Source: JANRLL01 sp033762715
Lineage (GTDB): Bacteria; Pseudomonadota; Alphaproteobacteria; Rickettsiales; SXRF01
Assembly: GCA_033762715.1 (NCBI GenBank)
Contig: JANRLL010000014.1
Span: 62,001 to 126,000 of the forward strand
Reading direction: 5' to 3'
Length of the DNA stretch: 64,000 nucleotides
Shown one piece after another: positions 61,192 through 64,000 of this stretch (positions are counted from its first letter, which is position 1; each line of letters opens with the position of its first letter). Under the pieces are notes generated by a model, which searched no databases, was not told where the DNA came from, and saw only the letters and a list, made by a program, of their open reading frames with translations. The position numbers were made by a program, and so were the translations under genes.

Positions 61192-61458
61192 TTATGATAG
61201 ATATTCATGTAATCCCAGCGTTGCTAGATCAGCGCGAAGGGCTGGAGATAATTGCTCTAATCTTAATTGCCCGCCGCCGGATTGAAGCTGGGACGACAGG
61301 GCAACAATCAATTGCGCACCTGCCGCGCAAAATTGCTCAACTGCCGAGCCATTTATGACGATGTTGCGATCTGTCGCCGTGCAAGCCAACCACGCCTCCC
61401 GTAAAGAACTTACGGTAGAAATATCAACCCTAGGTGGAAGAGTTATCAGCTGCGTCAT
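61192..61458 (-). CDS. STAS-domain protein, first gene of the che operon
   Basis: An 88-residue single STAS domain (anti-anti-sigma type). The segment where such proteins carry the phosphorylated Ser (usually D-S-S-G or S-T-x-G) reads VEQFCAAGAQLIVAL, with Cys-Ala-Ala and no Ser or Thr, so ordinary kinase control seems lost. Small STAS proteins are found at the head of several alphaproteobacterial che operons. Its TAA overlaps the ribosome-binding site of cheY, which couples the two. Confidence 0.85.
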   Translation of the reverse strand: MTQLITLPPRVDISTVSSLREAWLACTATDRNIVINGSAVEQFCAAGAQLIVALSSQLQSGGGQLRLEQLSPALRADLATLGLHEYLS

Positions 61459-61489
61459 AGATAAAAACTAAAAAACTTATTGCTTTTTT

Positions 61490-61518
61490 ATAACATATTT
61501 GAAGCTACGGTGTTACAA
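61490..61518 (-). promoter_or_regulatory. Candidate promoter of the che operon
   Basis: On the minus strand TTGTAA (61518-61513), a 17-base spacer and TGTTAT (61495-61490) followed by AAAA lie in an AT-rich 106-base gap upstream of the STAS gene. The spacing is ideal for a housekeeping sigma factor and the boxes match moderately. The transcription start would fall about 25 bases before the ATG at 61458. Confidence 0.4.
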
Positions 61519-61564
61519 CTAAATTATTACCAAAATATTAATGAAAGCCCTGCCTGATACAAGG

Positions 61565-62746
61565 TTATAGGGTGAGTTGTATACACGTAAGGTCATCATC
61601 GAAATGATGCTTTTTCTCTTTTACGATAGAAAATATTCGCGAAAAGGTTGTAGATGGGCTTTTGACTGCCGCCTGCTCTGCCAATGCAACCAGAGATTGA
61701 GGCGTAAACACCTGCTTACCTTGCAAGTTTGGCTCGATGAGCGCATCACTGTAGAGCATAATGACATCGCCATTGCTGTAGTTTACGCTGCGAGTTTCAT
61801 ACGCGGCCCCCGCAAAAACCCCCAACGGCAATCCACTACAATCTAATTGCAAGACACTGCCGTTATGAAGCAACAAAAACGGCGGGTGTGCAGATGCCGA
61901 ATAGGTTATAGTATGTGTGTGTGTATCAATAAATAAAAGGGCACATGTCAAATACTGTCCCGGGGGAAACATGTTAACGAATGCATGGTTAAGCTCTTCA
62001 AGTACCACCGAAGGTGAACTGTAATAACGAATATATTCACGTAAATATTTATGCAGCCTAAAGGTATGAACGGCAGCCAGTGCACCATGGCCCGAGAAAT
62101 CAGCTATAAATAAACCCATTACATGTTCATTTAGCGGATACACTGCCCAATAGTCACCACCAAACAATTCGCAGGGCTTATAGGCATTGTCAATATCCAC
62201 ACGATATGCTTGGCGGCATTGAGTAAGCGATTCTTGATTGGGCAGCAGGATCGACAGCATATGCGCGGCGTCGGCAACATCCTCTCCGGCAATGGTTTCG
62301 CCACGCATCATTTTTTCCATCAGATCTTTTTCTTGAAGGTGAATCTCGATGCGGTTCTTGAGTTCATTAATATCGACAGGCTTGTATAATATGCTGGATA
62401 CTCCGACTCTCAGCGCCCGCATGCGCTCGTCTGATTTTTCCATGCCCGTCATCACGATGATGGGTATATTGCGAATATTGCTTTCGGTATTTCTGAATAT
62501 TTCGCAGAATTGCAGCCCGTCCATGACAGGCATGGCAAGATCCAAAAGAATAAGTTCAGGTGAGAAATCCTCTAATTTCTTTAATGCATCCAAACCATTT
62601 TCAGCAGTTACAATCTGACCGACGCCTATTTCCTGTAAATTCGCTTCGATCAGCGCGCGCGCCGTTTTACTATCGTCCACTAACAATAATTTAGCAGAGC
62701 GAGAAAGCTGGCGTCCGCCTTTAATCGACGATTTTAAAGCGTTCAT
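61565..62746 (-). CDS. Receiver domain-PP2C (SpoIIE/RsbU-type) phosphatase
   Basis: 393 residues. The N-terminal receiver (~18-135) has AKLLLVDDSKTARALIEA, phospho-Asp in ELILLDLAMPVMDGLQF and SILYKPVDI. A short helical linker leads to a PP2C/SpoIIE domain (~175-392) with metal ligands in CELFGGDYWAVYP, IADFSGHGALAAVHTF and the final DDDLTCIQL. By family it dephosphorylates a phospho-STAS protein in a partner-switching cascade; the neighbouring STAS gene is the likely substrate. It overlaps that gene by 26 bases. No RsbW-type kinase is visible nearby. Confidence 0.92.
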   Translation of the reverse strand: MNALKSSIKGGRQLSRSAKLLLVDDSKTARALIEANLQEIGVGQIVTAENGLDALKKLEDFSPELILLDLAMPVMDGLQFCEIFRNTESNIRNIPIIVMTGMEKSDERMRALRVGVSSILYKPVDINELKNRIEIHLQEKDLMEKMMRGETIAGEDVADAAHMLSILLPNQESLTQCRQAYRVDIDNAYKPCELFGGDYWAVYPLNEHVMGLFIADFSGHGALAAVHTFRLHKYLREYIRYYSSPSVVLEELNHAFVNMFPPGQYLTCALLFIDTHTHTITYSASAHPPFLLLHNGSVLQLDCSGLPLGVFAGAAYETRSVNYSNGDVIMLYSDALIEPNLQGKQVFTPQSLVALAEQAAVKSPSTTFSRIFSIVKEKKHHFDDDLTCIQLTL

Positions 62747-63026
62747 AGCTTTTGGTCATCTGCAATAATAGCTTCACATCGCCCCTAGGCTGATAGATGG
62801 CAAGATCTATATGATGCACCTGACATTCCTTAAGCGCGACCATAAACATTCCTAGACCGGAAGAATCCATGAAATTTAAGCCATTCAGGTTAATAGCCAA
62901 ACTTTTAACTTTTTGCTCGATAGTGCCAGTTAATTTTTTTCTGAATTCGCTGCTATCGGAAAAAGTAAATTTATCGGTAATGGTAAACTCTGCGTGCTCA
63001 CCATTTATTCTATCTATAATAGCCAT
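62721..63026 (-). CDS. STAS-domain anti-sigma factor antagonist-like protein
   Basis: A 101-residue STAS protein. The phosphorylation loop is intact: LNGLNFMDSSGLGMFMVAL (Ser ~58-59), as in SpoIIAA/RsbV. It is the natural partner of the receiver-PP2C phosphatase whose gene overlaps its end. The 117-base gap to the divergent binding-protein gene (63027-63143) holds AT-rich promoter-like sequence but nothing I can define. Confidence 0.92.
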   Translation of the reverse strand: MAIIDRINGEHAEFTITDKFTFSDSSEFRKKLTGTIEQKVKSLAINLNGLNFMDSSGLGMFMVALKECQVHHIDLAIYQPRGDVKLLLQMTKSYERFKIVD

Positions 63027-63143
63027 TCTTTCCCCCCAAAATTAAGGTCACAATCTGCGCTATCATAGGTGTGATCACTTTACAATTTATTAATGACATA
63101 GGGGTAAACTGTTTGAAATAACCACGTAAATTACTAAGGTATT

Positions 63144-63923
63144 ATGATGAAAGCCTTTGCCGTCCCATTACTATTTATTACATTATTTTTTGCCGAAACC
63201 TCACATGCTGAAACCATCACTATCGTAGGTGACAGCTGGTGCCCTTACAATTGCGATCTGGAAAGTGAAAATCCGGGAGCTTTAGTGGAAATAGCACAGC
63301 ACGCTTTCAGCAAACATGGCATTACAGTTGATTATAAAATACTCCCCTGGAGTCGTGCGGTTAATGAAACTCGTGAGGGTAAATACACGGCCCTGGTGGG
63401 AGCGTCTAAAGATGACGCACCGGGATTTGTATTTCCGGACATAGAGCAAGGGCTGATGCGCAATGGCTTTTATGTAAAAAAAGACAGCAGCTGGAAATAT
63501 ACGGGCATTGATGCGCTACAGTCTGTTTCTTTGGGCGTTATCGCCGATTATACATATAGTGATCAATTAGATCCCTACATTGCAGCCAACATGGCTAATA
63601 TCAAGAAAGTTCAGATTGTATCAGGTGATGAAGCGCTGACACTTAATATTAAAAAACTACTCGCTGGGCGGATAGATACCCTAATTGAAGCGCAAGCAGT
63701 TATGAATTACACATTGGCTCAAAAAAACCTTGCCGGTCAGCTTAAAGAAGCAGGCTTCATTGAACCAACACCACAAGATAATCTGTATATTGCCTTTTCC
63801 CCAAATAATAAAAAATCAAAAGAATATGCCACTATTCTAGCAAAAGAATTGGCTGCCATGCGAAAATCCAAACAGCTGCAAACTATTCTTGCCAAATATA
63901 ATATGGAAGATTGGCGCAAATAG
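63144..63923 (+). CDS. Periplasmic substrate-binding protein (SBP_bac_3 type)
   Basis: 259 residues. Signal peptide ~1-22 (LLFITLFFAETSHAE). The mature protein has the family-3 solute-binding layout: ETITIVGDSWCPYNC, PGALVEIAQHAFSKHGITVDYKILPWSRAVNETREGKYTALVGAS (in two parts) and the C-terminal helix LAAMRKSKQLQTILAKYNM. Ligand unknown; a pair of Cys near the start (WCPYNC) is notable. No ABC transporter genes accompany it. A membrane-sensor-like gene begins 2 bases after the stop, so it may feed a signalling protein rather than a transporter. Confidence 0.85.
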   Translation: MMKAFAVPLLFITLFFAETSHAETITIVGDSWCPYNCDLESENPGALVEIAQHAFSKHGITVDYKILPWSRAVNETREGKYTALVGASKDDAPGFVFPDIEQGLMRNGFYVKKDSSWKYTGIDALQSVSLGVIADYTYSDQLDPYIAANMANIKKVQIVSGDEALTLNIKKLLAGRIDTLIEAQAVMNYTLAQKNLAGQLKEAGFIEPTPQDNLYIAFSPNNKKSKEYATILAKELAAMRKSKQLQTILAKYNMEDWRK

Positions 63924-63925
63924 CT

Positions 63926-64000
63926 ATGTATGCGATAAACGGCCTACGAGCTACCCTCCATAAATCACTATTCGTTAGAAGCATCTTCGCCGTTGCTTTC
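63926..64000 (+). CDS. Start of an unidentified gene (cut by window edge)
   Basis: 25 codons from the ATG at 63926: a short basic N-terminus (MYAINGLRATLHKSLFVRS) and the beginning of a hydrophobic segment (IFAVAF). This looks like the first membrane helix of an inner-membrane protein such as a sensor kinase or cyclase, but too little is present to name it. It is 2 bases after the binding-protein stop, so the two are likely co-transcribed. Confidence 0.5.
   Translation, partial: MYAINGLRATLHKSLFVRSIFAVAF

Overview
The window looks like a chromosomal segment of a Gram-negative, motile, free-living member of the Alphaproteobacteria with intermediate GC. Several things support this. The block trmB - metK - PraR-type regulator - lnt - corC-like - ybeY - phoH - miaB has the order seen in rhizobia and their relatives. 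A SAM-II-like riboswitch sits before metK. DUF1150, the TauE/TIGR02186 pair, a MetZ-type sulfhydrylase and a compact SRP RNA are all present. No species can be named from sequence alone. I see no prophage, insertion sequence or CRISPR array; coding density is high and many neighbours overlap by ATGA.

Layout. 0-5.6 kb (minus): 5' part of dxs, a membrane-anchored hypothetical, argD-argF, an ABC-2 permease, a mini-GNAT protein and a BI-1 family protein. 6-12.7 kb (plus): rpmI-rplT-pheS-pheT, an AlkA-type glycosylase, purB, a HIT protein and a small Ala/Lys-rich exported peptide. 13-13.8 kb: two small hypothetical genes next to a CAT-anticodon tRNA. 13.9-18 kb: agmatine degradation (aguB-aguA), a YihY protein, a CpaA-type prepilin peptidase and a serine hydrolase. 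18-23.2 kb (minus): SulP transporter, recR, ybaB, dnaX, a glycine-zipper lipoprotein and the SRP RNA gene. 23.2-26.6 kb (plus): ftsK, lolA, DUF1150. 26.6-28.5 kb (minus): queE-queC and a membrane-anchored protein of unknown role. 28.6-38.2 kb: metZ, then the trmB-to-phhB block. 38.2-41.7 kb (plus): tsaB, a lipoprotein, TauE/SafE, TIGR02186, universal stress protein. 41.6-47.8 kb: a near-complete biotin locus, bioB-bioA divergent from bioF-bioH-like-bioC-bioD-RDD. 47.9-50.9 kb: a Pro/Ala-rich hypothetical, smpB, dapA and tRNA-Pro. 51.2-51.5 kb: a frameshifted membrane-protein gene. 51.5-63 kb (minus): a chemotaxis cluster, STAS-cheY-cheA-cheW-mcp-cheR-cheD-cheB-soluble MCP, preceded by STAS and a receiver-PP2C phosphatase. 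63.1-64 kb: a periplasmic binding protein and the start of another gene.

The most unusual observations are these. (1) cheY has no ATG, GTG, TTG or CTG start: its ribosome-binding site points to an ATA codon. (2) dnaX carries an A9 tract followed by a 6-bp hairpin, with stops close by in both alternative frames, consistent with a frameshifted gamma subunit. (3) A family of long intergenic palindromes shares core or end sequences. (4) A 36-residue Cys-patterned exported peptide precedes a protein with a duplicated YxxGW motif. (5) CheD and the soluble MCP share an IELF C-terminal tail. (6) The protein overlapping queC resembles the PUA/EVE-like N-terminal domain of restriction proteins joined to a membrane anchor. 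All family assignments are from reading the sequence; no database search was run.
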